A program made the position numbers and the translations under genes. From positions 1 to 55,822 of the forward strand of contig WQTS01000134.1 in NCBI GenBank assembly GCA_009786185.1: a stretch of 55,822 nucleotides of DNA. The letters run 5' to 3'. The stretch comes from Bacteroidota bacterium. Its GTDB lineage: Bacteria > Bacteroidota > Bacteroidia > Bacteroidales > WCHB1-69. Positions 1-8,399 of the stretch are shown piece by piece (within the stretch, counting starts at the first letter, position 1; the number at the start of each line of letters is the position of its first letter). Below the pieces are notes generated by a model. That model was not told where the DNA came from. It did no database searches and was given only the letters and a program-made list of their open reading frames with translations.

Positions 1-112
1 AATTAAAAGAGAGCTTAAATTCAGGGGAAAAATGTTTTTTCTGAGATTCTTGCGCACCTGTCCCAAAAACAGTTCCTAAAAAAATAATTAATAGTAAAAA
101 GTGGAATTTCAT
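1..112 (-). CDS. Secreted protein, N-terminal fragment cut by window edge
   Basis: An open frame starts with ATG at 112-110 and runs off the left edge (37 codons seen). It begins MKFHFLLLIIFLGTVFGTGA and continues QESQKKHFSPEFKLSFN, a clear Sec signal peptide with likely cleavage at GTGA-Q. The start overlaps the stop of the upstream protease gene as ATGA, so the two are probably co-translated. What follows the signal peptide is too short to assign; in this setting an outer-membrane or T9SS-exported protein is likely. Start and signal peptide are seen directly; the function is unknown. Confidence 0.6.
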   Translation of the reverse strand, partial: MKFHFLLLIIFLGTVFGTGAQESQKKHFSPEFKLSFN

Positions 113-2118
113 AGCACTGCAAATTTTGATGTTAAAACTTTATCTTTAAAAATTAATGAGATAATGTAAATACCGGCAGGAGGATTAGAAAGCTGAACTC
201 TTTCTGTAAACGTATCTGTGTTATAGATTATTGTTCCTCCAATATCGGTAATTGTTATTTTAACGAACTCACTATTCTTATTGGATAGCTTGATAGAAAA
301 TGTTCCATTGTTTGGATTGGGATATATTGTCAATTCTCGAATAACAGCATCATTTCCAATGGCATTAATATTATTTACATTTGTTTTAATAATCTCACTA
401 TCCGAATTAGAAAAAACCATTTTAGGCTCATCTTCACTCCTACCTTTTCCATTATAGCATCCTAATTCACAATCGTCTATTTTAGCAATAAAAGTACTTC
501 CTGCTTTTGCATGAAATCCGGGTTTTAAAACAATTTTATTTCCCGCTTCAAAAACAACCTTTGTTCCGGATTGTATGGTTGTATTTTTAGCAGTAATAAA
601 GTCTTTTGCATTGTAAACACCATCGTATTGTCTAATTGATGGTGTTAGTACCACGCCAACATTCGCACTGGTGTGTAGATCATCGCAATTATTAAAATGC
701 CAATTCTGCTTACAGGTTTCATCTCCGCTCATGCTTATAAGATTAACACCATTACCTCCGGAATTTGTTCCGCTTGGATTTAGTTCATAATGTAATCCAT
801 AATTATGCCATGATTTGTCAAAACGACCATAAGTACCTCTAGATTTTTTACCACATGCATTAAAGACATTACCCGACATGAGCTGACCCATCACATATCC
901 GGAGCTGTTAAATAATGGTGATCCGGAAGAGCCTTCTTGAATGCCCCCTTCTGTAAATCTCCCTCTCCATGCTATGTTTGCAGAAGCTATTTTTTCCCAC
1001 ACAGCAATTTTTTTTATGTCTCGTTGAGGATGATGAATACCTACACCTGTTTCTGTTATATCATCTGCATCGTTTGACCATCCATTATAGTAAACATTAT
1101 AGTTTTTAGGTGGTTTTCGTTTTAATTGCAATAATGCATAGTCACTTCCAGTCTTATAAGGGCTTTGCGGATAATAGCTCCTTCCTCTTAAAAAAACTGC
1201 TCCTGAAATGAAATATTCGTACGAAGGCTCTATTATTGGGTTTGAACAATTTGGACTTTGATAGTTAAAAACAAATACCCAATATTCCAAATCATCTTTT
1301 TCTGATTGATCTATTTCGCCATCATTATTTCTATCAAGACAATGAAATGCAGTGAGTAAAAAAGGCTTTCCATCTCGTTTTTCGTTTGTGAGCAATGAAC
1401 CGCTGGCTCTTCGCGCTGTAGAATCACTATTGGGAAAAACCATGATCTGTAAGGCAACAGAACGTCTTTGATTGCACCAATCAGCATATTCAGGACACAT
1501 GGCATTGATCATACAAGGGTCGGAAGTTCCAAAGCCATCATATGATTTTTGTTCAAGACTATTACCAATTAATCCAACAGATCTAATGTTTAGTGCTGCC
1601 TGTTCTCTAACATAAAAAGGTTTATAGTATTCAATAATTAAAGAGTTCGTTTTTAAAGGCGCTATCGAAAATTTGCGTGAAGGATAATTATTTTCATCCG
1701 TAAAAGGACCATAGGTTTGGCTTTTATCTGTAGCATATACAAATAGTTTTGCTCCTCGAGGTATATAAAAATTATCAAAAAGAAGCATCATATAGTTGCC
1801 TGCGGTAGAATTAATTTGCAACTGCCAAATACTATCTCCATTATCCATTGCAGTCCATGTTCCCGTATTATTTTTATTTATATAAACGCTAAATAATTCT
1901 CCAATAATGGGATCGGAAAAATCTAACGTATCGCCTTCAATCACTTCAGTGCGCGTTTCATTTCCTACTCTGGTTAATTGTGCATTTAAATTGTATTGTT
2001 CAACTCTTGTAGACAAGTTATATAAAAAAGAAGTAGGGAGTTCTTTTTTACTTGTTTGACAAACGCATAAAGGCGCTGTTATAAAAATGCTAATTATTAG
2101 CAATATTATCTTTTTCAT
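109..2118 (-). CDS. T9SS-exported trypsin-like serine protease (lysyl endopeptidase-like)
   Basis: A secreted chymotrypsin-fold protease of 669 residues. The signal peptide covers residues 1-20. The catalytic triad is visible as His259 (LLTAFHCL), Asp326 (TGSDYALLQL) and Ser398 (EGSSGSPLF), in the arrangement of Achromobacter lysyl endopeptidase relatives. Directly after the catalytic His lies a canonical EF-hand loop (D262 to E273, pattern DxNxDGxIDxxE), which suggests calcium binding at the active-site face. Residues about 500-550 look like a beta-helix linker (GxKVVFEAGNKIVLKPGF). The last 80 residues (ELTIYPNPNNGTFSI to KVLTSKFAVL) are a type A T9SS sorting domain, so the protein is exported through the T9SS and probably anchored or released at the surface. 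Its start overlaps the stop of the preceding gene by one base (TAATG). A paralogue lies at 11381-13232. Confidence 0.9.
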   Translation of the reverse strand: MKKIILLIISIFITAPLCVCQTSKKELPTSFLYNLSTRVEQYNLNAQLTRVGNETRTEVIEGDTLDFSDPIIGELFSVYINKNNTGTWTAMDNGDSIWQLQINSTAGNYMMLLFDNFYIPRGAKLFVYATDKSQTYGPFTDENNYPSRKFSIAPLKTNSLIIEYYKPFYVREQAALNIRSVGLIGNSLEQKSYDGFGTSDPCMINAMCPEYADWCNQRRSVALQIMVFPNSDSTARRASGSLLTNEKRDGKPFLLTAFHCLDRNNDGEIDQSEKDDLEYWVFVFNYQSPNCSNPIIEPSYEYFISGAVFLRGRSYYPQSPYKTGSDYALLQLKRKPPKNYNVYYNGWSNDADDITETGVGIHHPQRDIKKIAVWEKIASANIAWRGRFTEGGIQEGSSGSPLFNSSGYVMGQLMSGNVFNACGKKSRGTYGRFDKSWHNYGLHYELNPSGTNSGGNGVNLISMSGDETCKQNWHFNNCDDLHTSANVGVVLTPSIRQYDGVYNAKDFITAKNTTIQSGTKVVFEAGNKIVLKPGFHAKAGSTFIAKIDDCELGCYNGKGRSEDEPKMVFSNSDSEIIKTNVNNINAIGNDAVIRELTIYPNPNNGTFSIKLSNKNSEFVKITITDIGGTIIYNTDTFTERVQLSNPPAGIYIISLIFKDKVLTSKFAVL

Positions 2119-3842
2119 TACTCCCCTCCTTTCTTGCTTTCTAATTCAGAAAAAAGTTTTTTCAACTCTTTTATCTGCTTTTCTTGATCTATAATGTATA
2201 AGGTAAGTTCTTCAATTTTTTGTAAGAGTATGGCATTCATTTCGCCCAAGTTAATTCCATTAACCCCAACCTCTGCTGCAGAAGGCACATTGGGAAGATG
2301 TTGGTTTTCGGCAATAAATTGTTCAACTTCACTCAAAGATAACAAGTTATAATCTTTACTAAACACAAAATCAGGCCAATCAGGTTCAAGTGCAACTTGT
2401 ACTTCCTTAGCAAATACTGTCCCTCCAATAAACGCGATGTTAGCAAGTAATGTACCAGTATTGACGGAAGTAGTAGCTGAAAGTTGGCGCGTGAATATAA
2501 TATCATCAATTGTTGCGTACCGAGCTTTCAATGTAGCATTAATATCTACACTTTGCGCATTCAGCACTTTCGTAACTATCGTATCAATATCGGCTTTTGG
2601 AGCGGTTAGTGTTTTTGAAATGTGGACATTTGGGACATTTAAGACGTTGGCAGATAAGATGCCGGTGATACTTGCGTTTTCAGCTCTAAACGAACCATTT
2701 ACATCCAACTTTGCTTTCGGGTCATGTTTCCCTATTCCCACGTTCCCTGCATCAGTAAGCGTAAGGTTTTTTCCCGTAATGTTGACTGATGAACCAGCCG
2801 GACCGGCTTCTGCAATTTCTAATGAAATACTCCCATCGGAAAAATTAAGTAAGCTTGCAACGCCTTGCTCAATCCTTACGTTACCAGATGATGTATAAGT
2901 TACATTACGCCCTATATATTTTGTTCCTCCGTTGTGAAATGTCCAAATATCGCCTATTTGCATTTGCTCGTGAGGATTATTGGTGCCTATGCCTAATTTT
3001 CCGTTTAGGTAAGTAGTTCCGGTAATATTAGCGCTTAGAGCTCTAAACGAACCATTTACATCTAATGTTGCCTGCGGATCTTTCGTTCCTATTCCCACAC
3101 AACGGTTATCACCTAAAAAGAACAGAGATTGAAATGGGCCACCGGGAACTGTACCTAAAAAGTATCTCCAAAAATCGAGCCCATAGCCTTCCTCAACCGA
3201 ATTTACGCGCTCAATACCCCAGCCGTCGAAAGAAGGATTATTATCCATACCGGCAGTAAAACGTAAAGTGCCGTTTCTTGTATTGGTATAATTGGGTGAT
3301 GTTTTAGAAATTAATATATTTCCATCTTCTATATGCAATTTTTGTTGCGGAGATTCCGTACCCATTCCAATATTGCCGTTAGATGAGATCATTAATCCGC
3401 CCGCCGGTCCTTCAATAAAAAATTTGGCTTGCTCATGTTGTTTAAAACGAATATTTTTTGTATTAAAGTAAGATACGGTAAATCCGTCGTTTTCACCGCT
3501 TCCTGTTTCCGGAGTGGTTAACTGGAGTAATTTTAACGGCGCTCCGGGAGTCGGAAATATTCCAACCCCACAATCCCCATTTAGCTGATAGTGCAAATGC
3601 AATATCGATTGAGGCTCGAAAAGCCCTATTCCCAGAAATGGTTTATCGCTCAACAATCGCATACGCTCTGTATCGTTCGTTTTAAAAATGATAGGCTTAC
3701 AATCGGTAGTGCCTAAAAAATGTAAATTTGTAGTACCGGAATTTCCTATTAATTCCCAATAGGCAGGCCTTACTGTTTGCGCATATCCCCCAATAAAGAG
3801 CGCGCCGAAAAATAAGAAAAAGATAATTTTTTTCATGTGCAT
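2118..3842 (-). CDS. Secreted phage-tail-fibre-like repeat protein
   Basis: A 574-residue protein with a signal peptide (MKKIIFFLFFGALFIGGYAQ). The ATG at 3836, two codons inside, is the likelier start because it opens the signal peptide. The body repeats units of the form GIGTxxPxxxLDVNGSFRA, as in Bacteroidota proteins resembling long tail fibres. The C-terminus (DYNLLSLSEVEQFI, then HLPNVPSAAEV, then NLGEMNAILLQKIEELTLYI) matches the conserved coiled-coil tail of that family, which resembles intramolecular-chaperone tails. A trimeric fibrous surface or adhesion role is inferred. It is the first gene of a run with the T9SS protease at 109-2118; stop and start overlap by one base. No separate sorting domain is visible. 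Confidence 0.75.
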   Translation of the reverse strand: MHMKKIIFFLFFGALFIGGYAQTVRPAYWELIGNSGTTNLHFLGTTDCKPIIFKTNDTERMRLLSDKPFLGIGLFEPQSILHLHYQLNGDCGVGIFPTPGAPLKLLQLTTPETGSGENDGFTVSYFNTKNIRFKQHEQAKFFIEGPAGGLMISSNGNIGMGTESPQQKLHIEDGNILISKTSPNYTNTRNGTLRFTAGMDNNPSFDGWGIERVNSVEEGYGLDFWRYFLGTVPGGPFQSLFFLGDNRCVGIGTKDPQATLDVNGSFRALSANITGTTYLNGKLGIGTNNPHEQMQIGDIWTFHNGGTKYIGRNVTYTSSGNVRIEQGVASLLNFSDGSISLEIAEAGPAGSSVNITGKNLTLTDAGNVGIGKHDPKAKLDVNGSFRAENASITGILSANVLNVPNVHISKTLTAPKADIDTIVTKVLNAQSVDINATLKARYATIDDIIFTRQLSATTSVNTGTLLANIAFIGGTVFAKEVQVALEPDWPDFVFSKDYNLLSLSEVEQFIAENQHLPNVPSAAEVGVNGINLGEMNAILLQKIEELTLYIIDQEKQIKELKKLFSELESKKGGE

Positions 3843-3867
3843 AAAGTTTTATATTTTACTAATAGCA

Positions 3868-3875
3868 CAAAAATA
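3868..3875 (-). promoter_or_regulatory. -7 box for the 3842-1 operon
   Basis: On the minus strand the bases read TATTTTTG followed by TGC, a perfect Bacteroidota -7 element (TAnnTTTG), 26 bases before the first ATG. A convincing -33 element at 19-21 nt was not found. Confidence 0.5.
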
Positions 3876-4207
3876 AGGCACTTACAGTACAAATAATAAA
3901 ATGGACGATTATTTTTTTAAACGGTCAATATGAGCAATTGAATGGTCATTATTGGAGTATGGACGGTATTTTTAAAAAATTGTTTTTTGAGAAATTTTAA
4001 TCTCTTTTTAAAATATTTAGCATGGTTTCTTCAAAATTTCCGCTTCTTCACACCGCATTTTCTCCGAAATTCTTCCAAATTCTTTATCTCAAAAATTGCC
4101 GTTTTTTCAAAAAATGCATTTTTCGGCAACTTTTCTGCCTAAAAATCGGTTTTTTATGCAAACTCAATGTGCTGAATGAAAGGAAATTAATCATATATTT
4201 GTCCATC
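3876..4207. other. Intergenic region without a recognisable gene
   Basis: This stretch is very T-rich on the plus strand, and its short open frames (for example around 3942-4142) have no protein-like composition. The only structure seen is a hairpin-like pair TTGCCG / CGGCAA around 4095-4135. No RNA gene or promoter for the downstream gene could be recognised. Confidence 0.4.
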
Positions 4208-4301
4208 TTGAACCATGATTTTATTAAGATTATTAAGATGCACAAGATTATAGGTTCTTAATCATGGAAATCTTGCAAATCTTAATAAAATCATGGTTCA
4301 A
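4208..4301. repeat. Inverted repeat, 24-bp perfect arms (ATTAAGATT family)
   Basis: Arms at 4208-4231 and 4278-4301 are perfectly complementary over 24 bases, and an inner pair CAAGATT / AATCTTG lies at 4243-4249 / 4269-4275. The arm begins TTGAACCATGATTTTATTA. Related copies occur at 10621-10640 (GTCTGAATCATGATTTC), 13284-13353 and in part at 15492-15515. This is a dispersed intergenic palindrome family able to fold into a long hairpin. Confidence 0.8.
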
Positions 4302-4332
4302 ACTTAATTACTAATACTAAATTTAAAGAAAC

Positions 4333-4803
4333 ATGAAAGAACACCAAAATCTCACTTGGAACGACATTAAAGAAATGTCTGCCGAAACCGACCGGCTAAT
4401 TAAAGAAATTGCCCAACTTATTAAAGAATCAAATCAAAGATTCGACAAGTTAAATGCGGAAACAAATCAAAAATTTGACAGAATTGAAAGGAAGATGCAT
4501 TATAAGTCTTTGGAAGGCGAGATAGAGTGTGATATTTTTCTATTCAATGGGAAAAGCGCTGCCATCATTGAGGTCAAATATAATGCCAAACCTGACAATA
4601 TTTCTATAGATCGCCTTATTTCACGCGTGGAAGTCTTTAAAACACTCTATCCGGCATACAAAAATCACAACATTTATCTGGGCGTTGCTGCCATGTCATT
4701 CAATCAGAAGTTAGTATGGAGGTTGCACCGCGCCGGCATTGCCACCATTCGTCCAATAGGAAAGAGGATGGTGGTCTACGATAAAAATATAAAAGCATTT
4801 TAA
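4333..4803 (+). CDS. PD-(D/E)XK nuclease-like protein, apparently internally shortened
   Basis: A 156-residue protein. The first 65 residues form a charged coiled coil (ETDRLIKEIAQLIKESNQRF). Residues about 75-150 resemble the C-terminal half of the DUF3782-type nuclease fold: CDIFLFNGKSAAIIEVKYN carries an acidic residue and the E-V-K of a PD-(D/E)XK site, followed by LYPAYKNHNIYLGVAAMSF. From memory, full family members carry about 40-60 more residues (a GG-containing segment) between the coil and the core; here the coil runs straight into MHYKSLEGEIECD. I infer an in-frame internal deletion, so it may be a relic. The stop codon lies in the TTTAAA-type repeat that follows. Confidence 0.6.
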   Translation: MKEHQNLTWNDIKEMSAETDRLIKEIAQLIKESNQRFDKLNAETNQKFDRIERKMHYKSLEGEIECDIFLFNGKSAAIIEVKYNAKPDNISIDRLISRVEVFKTLYPAYKNHNIYLGVAAMSFNQKLVWRLHRAGIATIRPIGKRMVVYDKNIKAF

Positions 4804-4832
4804 ATCTTTAAATTTTTAAATCTTAAATTTCC
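4798..4832. repeat. TTTAAAGATTTAA-type repeat between convergent genes
   Basis: The sequence is built of TTTAAA/TTAAAT/AAATCTT blocks and is self-complementary. It provides the TAA of the plus-strand gene (4801-4803) and the TAA of gltX (4823-4825 on minus), and may act as a bidirectional terminator. Relatives occur at 7394-7466, 10543-10570, 39079-39181, 39776-39800 and 43389-43446. Confidence 0.6.
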
Positions 4833-6322
4833 TCCATCGCCCTCTCAATCCTCCGTACCGTCTCCCCTACCCCAATAAAATCAATAATTTCAAACAAATC
4901 AGGTCCTTTAGAATCGCCTACTAAAGCAAGGCGCAAGCAGTTCATTATTTGCCCCATATTTAGCTGGTTTTCTTGAATAAATGCAACTACTTTGTCGTGT
5001 ACTACGATTTTATCGAAAGGCGAAACAGAGGTGAGAATTTCAATAACTTGCTTCAATTGCAATGGTGTATCTTCTTTCCAACGTTTTTTAACCACTTCAG
5101 GATTATAGGTTTCGGGCGCCTGAAATAAGAATGCGCTTTGATTCCAAAAATCGGTGGTGAAGTAAACCCGCTCTTTTACTAAAGCTACTACTTTTTCAAT
5201 TTTCTCTATGTCGGGATGAATATTTTTTTCAGCCAATTGTTGTGCGAAAATTTCAGCCAACACCGTATTCGGTTTTTGCTGTATATAGTAATGGTTAAAC
5301 CACTTCGCTTTATCCAAATCGAATTTTGCGCCCGATTTGCTTACTTTTTCCAAAGAAAAACGCGCAATCAATTGCTCCATGCTCATCACTTCTTCCTCTG
5401 TTCCGGGGTTCCAACCTAACAACGCCAAAAAGTTATTTACCGCCTCGGGCAAATAGCCGCTTTCACGATAGCCGGAAGAGATTTCGCCGGTATTCGGGTC
5501 TTTCCATTGCAGCGGAAATACGGGAAAACCGAGCCGGTCTCCGTCACGTTTGCTCAACTTCCCATTTCCATCAGGCTTAAGCAGTAAAGGTAAGTGCGCA
5601 AATTGCGGCGCTTGCCACTCAAAAGCCTTGTAGAGCATTACGTGCAAAGGCGCAGAAGGCAACCACTCTTCGCCACGAATAACGTGCGTAATTTCCATTA
5701 AATGATCATCCACCACATTGGCTAAATGATAAGTAGGTAAACCATCGGATTTAAAAAGCACTTTATCATCCAACAATTGTGAATTTATTTTCACATCCCC
5801 GCGAATGAGGTCACGAACGTGAATTTCCGTATTTTCAGGATATTTAAAACGGACTACATAGTTTCCTTGCAATTTTTCCGCGGTTTCCTCCGGAGATAAT
5901 GTCAGTGAATTACACATTGTATTTCGTGTATTCACGTCATATTGAAATGTTTTTTTCTCGGCTTCGGCTTCCTTGCGCTTTGTTTCCAAGTCTTCCGGCG
6001 TATCGAATGCATAATATGCCCACCCTTTTTCAATCAATTCATCGGCATATTTTTTATAAATGTGCATCCGTTCCGATTGTTTGTAAGGCACATGTTTTCC
6101 GCCCACGTGCACTCCTTCATCAAAAGTGATACCCAACCACTTAAAAGATTCAACAATATATTCTTCAGCGCCGGGCACAAAGCGCGTTTGGTCGGTGTCT
6201 TCAATACGAAGGAGCAAAGCGCCACCGTGCTGTTTAGCAAACAGATAATTGTACAAACATGTACGAACGCCGCCAATATGCAGCGGTCCCGTAGGACTGG
6301 GAGCGAAACGAACGCGAACCAT
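4823..6322 (-). CDS. gltX: Glutamate--tRNA ligase
   Basis: Charges tRNA-Glu with glutamate in the cytoplasm. The protein has 499 residues, normal for bacterial GluRS. The class I signature is at the N-terminus ([14 protein letters not shown], the HIGH equivalent), followed by [12 protein letters not shown]. The KMSKS-type loop reads [16 protein letters not shown]. The C-terminal helical anticodon-binding domain ends with [10 protein letters not shown]. The stop codon lies inside the AT-rich repeat at 4798-4832. The lipoprotein gene upstream ends only 12 bases before this start, so the two may be co-transcribed. Family assignment is certain. Confidence 0.97.
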   Translation of the reverse strand: MVRVRFAPSPTGPLHIGGVRTCLYNYLFAKQHGGALLLRIEDTDQTRFVPGAEEYIVESFKWLGITFDEGVHVGGKHVPYKQSERMHIYKKYADELIEKGWAYYAFDTPEDLETKRKEAEAEKKTFQYDVNTRNTMCNSLTLSPEETAEKLQGNYVVRFKYPENTEIHVRDLIRGDVKINSQLLDDKVLFKSDGLPTYHLANVVDDHLMEITHVIRGEEWLPSAPLHVMLYKAFEWQAPQFAHLPLLLKPDGNGKLSKRDGDRLGFPVFPLQWKDPNTGEISSGYRESGYLPEAVNNFLALLGWNPGTEEEVMSMEQLIARFSLEKVSKSGAKFDLDKAKWFNHYYIQQKPNTVLAEIFAQQLAEKNIHPDIEKIEKVVALVKERVYFTTDFWNQSAFLFQAPETYNPEVVKKRWKEDTPLQLKQVIEILTSVSPFDKIVVHDKVVAFIQENQLNMGQIMNCLRLALVGDSKGPDLFEIIDFIGVGETVRRIERAMEEI

Positions 6323-6334
6323 CTTTTAAAATTA

Positions 6335-7393
6335 TTAAGGTTTATACTCTGTCCAAGGTCTGAATCCTAAATGACCGGTTAGAGGTCCCGAGATCAATTC
6401 TTGCTCAGACTCTGCCGTAACCGTAAAATACCTTGCCTGAGATTTGGATCTTGAGGATAGAAAACCAAAAGCCAATCCGCCACTGGGAGTTTCTATATTT
6501 GTGTATATGGTATTTACCTGCACAAAACTATTGGTAGGTTGGTTGGAAAGTAAAAAGCTCATGAAACTTTTACCTGCTGCCCATATTTCTATTTCAATAC
6601 ATGAACCATTATTTCCCGGTAAGCCCATATAACGTGTTACATTGTTATCTCTTTCTAATTCCGCCGCAATATCTTCGTAGAAAGTTTGTGGAAATTCTTT
6701 AGCAAAGTTACCGGCATAATCCTTTCCGATTTCTTCTCCTACTCGTGGAGTAATATTCTTACGAACTCTGCCTATCTTTACTGCTTGATTTGTTTTGTCC
6801 ACTTCAAAATAAACAAAATTTACATGAATTTCATATCCATTATCTCCAACACTTGGCACTCCTTCAAATCTAACTCTACCCTTTGGCTCCATCATCTTAA
6901 ATTCTGTAAGCGTTGATAATACTCTAGCATCGCCTACCATAGGCGTTTGAGCTTCTATTACTTCTCCTGTTGTTTTATGGGTAATTCTAATTTTATAATC
7001 TAAATATTTTGAGAGCGTATCTGTTGTGTAGTATATAATTCTTTCATCACCATAATAAAAGAAACCTGCGTCTCTTGGAAAATTACGTGTCATTTGCAGA
7101 GGAATATTAGCACGTGCCGTTCTTGCACCATTGTGCCACTCTTGTAAAATAACATTAATTTGGTCGTAGTAATAAATACTATCGGGATTTTGAGCATTGA
7201 TAAATATCTGATTTTCTCCATGAGATTGAAAACCTTTATAAATTTTAACATAATGAATGGAATCCTGATAGTTTAAAACTCCATAAACTACGGTAACTTT
7301 CTCGTAGGAAGCATTTAAATCAAAATCGGGTTTCTTGCAAGCAGTAAATAAATAAATTAAGCATGCACTTAGCAGTAAATAATTGATTTTCAT
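6335..7393 (-). CDS. DUF4249-like lipoprotein
   Basis: A 352-residue lipoprotein. The signal peptide MKINYLLLSACLIYLFTAC ends in a lipobox with the modified Cys at residue 19. The body is beta-rich, with phrases such as VVYGVLNYQDSIHYVKIYKGF near the N-terminus and FLLSNQPTNSFVQVNTIYTN and GHLGFRPW near the C-terminus, which recall the DUF4249 lipoproteins of Bacteroidota, usually found next to outer-membrane receptors. Here the next gene upstream encodes an outer-membrane barrel (7473-8387), separated by an AT repeat. Function is unknown; an outer-membrane-associated role is inferred. Confidence 0.7.
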   Translation of the reverse strand: MKINYLLLSACLIYLFTACKKPDFDLNASYEKVTVVYGVLNYQDSIHYVKIYKGFQSHGENQIFINAQNPDSIYYYDQINVILQEWHNGARTARANIPLQMTRNFPRDAGFFYYGDERIIYYTTDTLSKYLDYKIRITHKTTGEVIEAQTPMVGDARVLSTLTEFKMMEPKGRVRFEGVPSVGDNGYEIHVNFVYFEVDKTNQAVKIGRVRKNITPRVGEEIGKDYAGNFAKEFPQTFYEDIAAELERDNNVTRYMGLPGNNGSCIEIEIWAAGKSFMSFLLSNQPTNSFVQVNTIYTNIETPSGGLAFGFLSSRSKSQARYFTVTAESEQELISGPLTGHLGFRPWTEYKP

Positions 7394-7466
7394 ATATTTA
7401 AAATTTAAGAATTTAAGAATTTAAAGATTTAAGGTTTTAAATTATTAAATCTCTAAATTATTAAAT
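7394..7466. repeat. TTTAAAGATTTAAG-type tandem/inverted repeat
   Basis: Tandem AATTTAAGAATTTAAAGATTT units with self-complementary halves fill the gap between two minus-strand genes. Same family as the repeat at 4798-4832. It could act as a terminator or transcript stabiliser. Confidence 0.6.
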
Positions 7467-7472
7467 TGTTTA

Positions 7473-8387
7473 TTACCATTTCATCGCCTCCGGATCTCTT
7501 ATCCATCTTGGACCTATTCTATTTCCTTCTTTATCATAATTTGTATTTTCTGTATACTTTTCATTAAATGAATAAATTAACCTAAATGTTAATGTATTAT
7601 GATAGGGTTTGCGAAGTATCGAACCTTCAAAATTTGGGCTTGTAGAGTTGTAGAATCGTCTTTCTTTTCCAAAAGGCACAATTGAGTATTGAAACCGGAA
7701 ATTAAACTTTAAACCTTTATAAACCGGAATTTTCACATCAGCAATTATTCCCCAGTCATTTCTATTGTATCTTCCTGAATTTATTGCTGTAGTTAACCGC
7801 CTTGCCCCTCTTATTGTATCCGACCTACGGAAATCGTGTTGCATCTCCTTGATATATACCAATCGTGCCCACGTTATCCCTACGCCTATACTAATTTTTG
7901 ATTTTGGATCATCATAATGTACCAATAGCGGAATTTCAAGATAATCTGTGCGTAAATTATAGAAGTACTTTGTATTATATTCAGGAAATCTTGGATCAAT
8001 AAGCGCCGTGTCTTCAAGAGCCACTCTTACGCCATTGGGTGCCGGATATTTTTTCACTGCTCCTTTTTGCGTATATAAAAGTTCCATTGTCAACGAAAAA
8101 CGTTGCTTTTTATCTAACATAAACTTCACATAGGGTCCTCCGTTGAATCCTACTTTATTATAGCCAAACACCTCATCACCATCTACTTGAGAAAGATTCA
8201 TTCCGACTGCAAGCCCGCCAATGAAACGTTGCGCAGAGGCAGAGGGCAGAAAGCAGAAGGCAGAAAGCAGAAGGCAGAAAGCAGAAAAATTCCTTCTCCT
8301 CTGTGAGGAGAAGGTGGCAGACGGCGGCTTGCCGCCGGATGACGGAAGAGGTGATAAAAAATGGGAAATTTTATGTAAAACACTCAT
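7473..8387 (-). CDS. Outer-membrane beta-barrel protein (PorT-like) with repeat-derived N-terminus
   Basis: The mature part, from about residue 53 (QRFIGGLAVGMNLSQVDG), is a beta-barrel of the outer-membrane protein class that includes PorT: GFNGGPYVKFML, ELLYTQKGAVKK, TDYLEIPLLVHY and HNTLTFRLIYSF are typical strands. The first 52 residues are odd. After MSVLHKISHFL comes a segment encoded by two perfect hairpin repeats (residues SSQRRRN and SSGGKPPSA), then FSAFCLLLSAFCFLPSASA, encoded by short tandem GCAGAAGGCAGAAA units. That hydrophobic run ends in ASA-Q and would work as a signal peptide. The start lies 12 bases after the phosphofructokinase stop, suggesting co-transcription. Barrel call is firm; signal peptide use is inferred. 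Confidence 0.75.
   Translation of the reverse strand: MSVLHKISHFLSPLPSSGGKPPSATFSSQRRRNFSAFCLLLSAFCFLPSASAQRFIGGLAVGMNLSQVDGDEVFGYNKVGFNGGPYVKFMLDKKQRFSLTMELLYTQKGAVKKYPAPNGVRVALEDTALIDPRFPEYNTKYFYNLRTDYLEIPLLVHYDDPKSKISIGVGITWARLVYIKEMQHDFRRSDTIRGARRLTTAINSGRYNRNDWGIIADVKIPVYKGLKFNFRFQYSIVPFGKERRFYNSTSPNFEGSILRKPYHNTLTFRLIYSFNEKYTENTNYDKEGNRIGPRWIRDPEAMKW
8233..8337. repeat. Composite repeat inside coding sequence: AGCAGAAGGC tandem plus two hairpins
   Basis: Positions 8233-8287 hold imperfect tandem copies of GCAGAAGGCAGAAA. A perfect 10-bp hairpin follows (8292-8301 / 8305-8314, CCTTCTCCTC), then a 7-bp hairpin CGGCGGC / GCCGCCG (8322-8328 / 8331-8337). All three lie within the 5' part of the barrel gene at 7473-8387. 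Copies of the AGCAGAA unit recur at 36184-36213 and 52240-52290. Confidence 0.85.
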
Positions 8388-8399
8388 TGGTTTCTTTTT

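Noticed and set aside
3942-4261. Two overlapping plus-strand open frames of 66 and 79 codons
   Set aside because: Phe/Leu/Lys-dominated products of a T-rich intergenic stretch, overlapping a palindromic repeat; no coding character.
8233-8290. CRISPR-like array
   Set aside because: The units are contiguous short tandem copies without unique spacers; no cas genes are present anywhere in the window.
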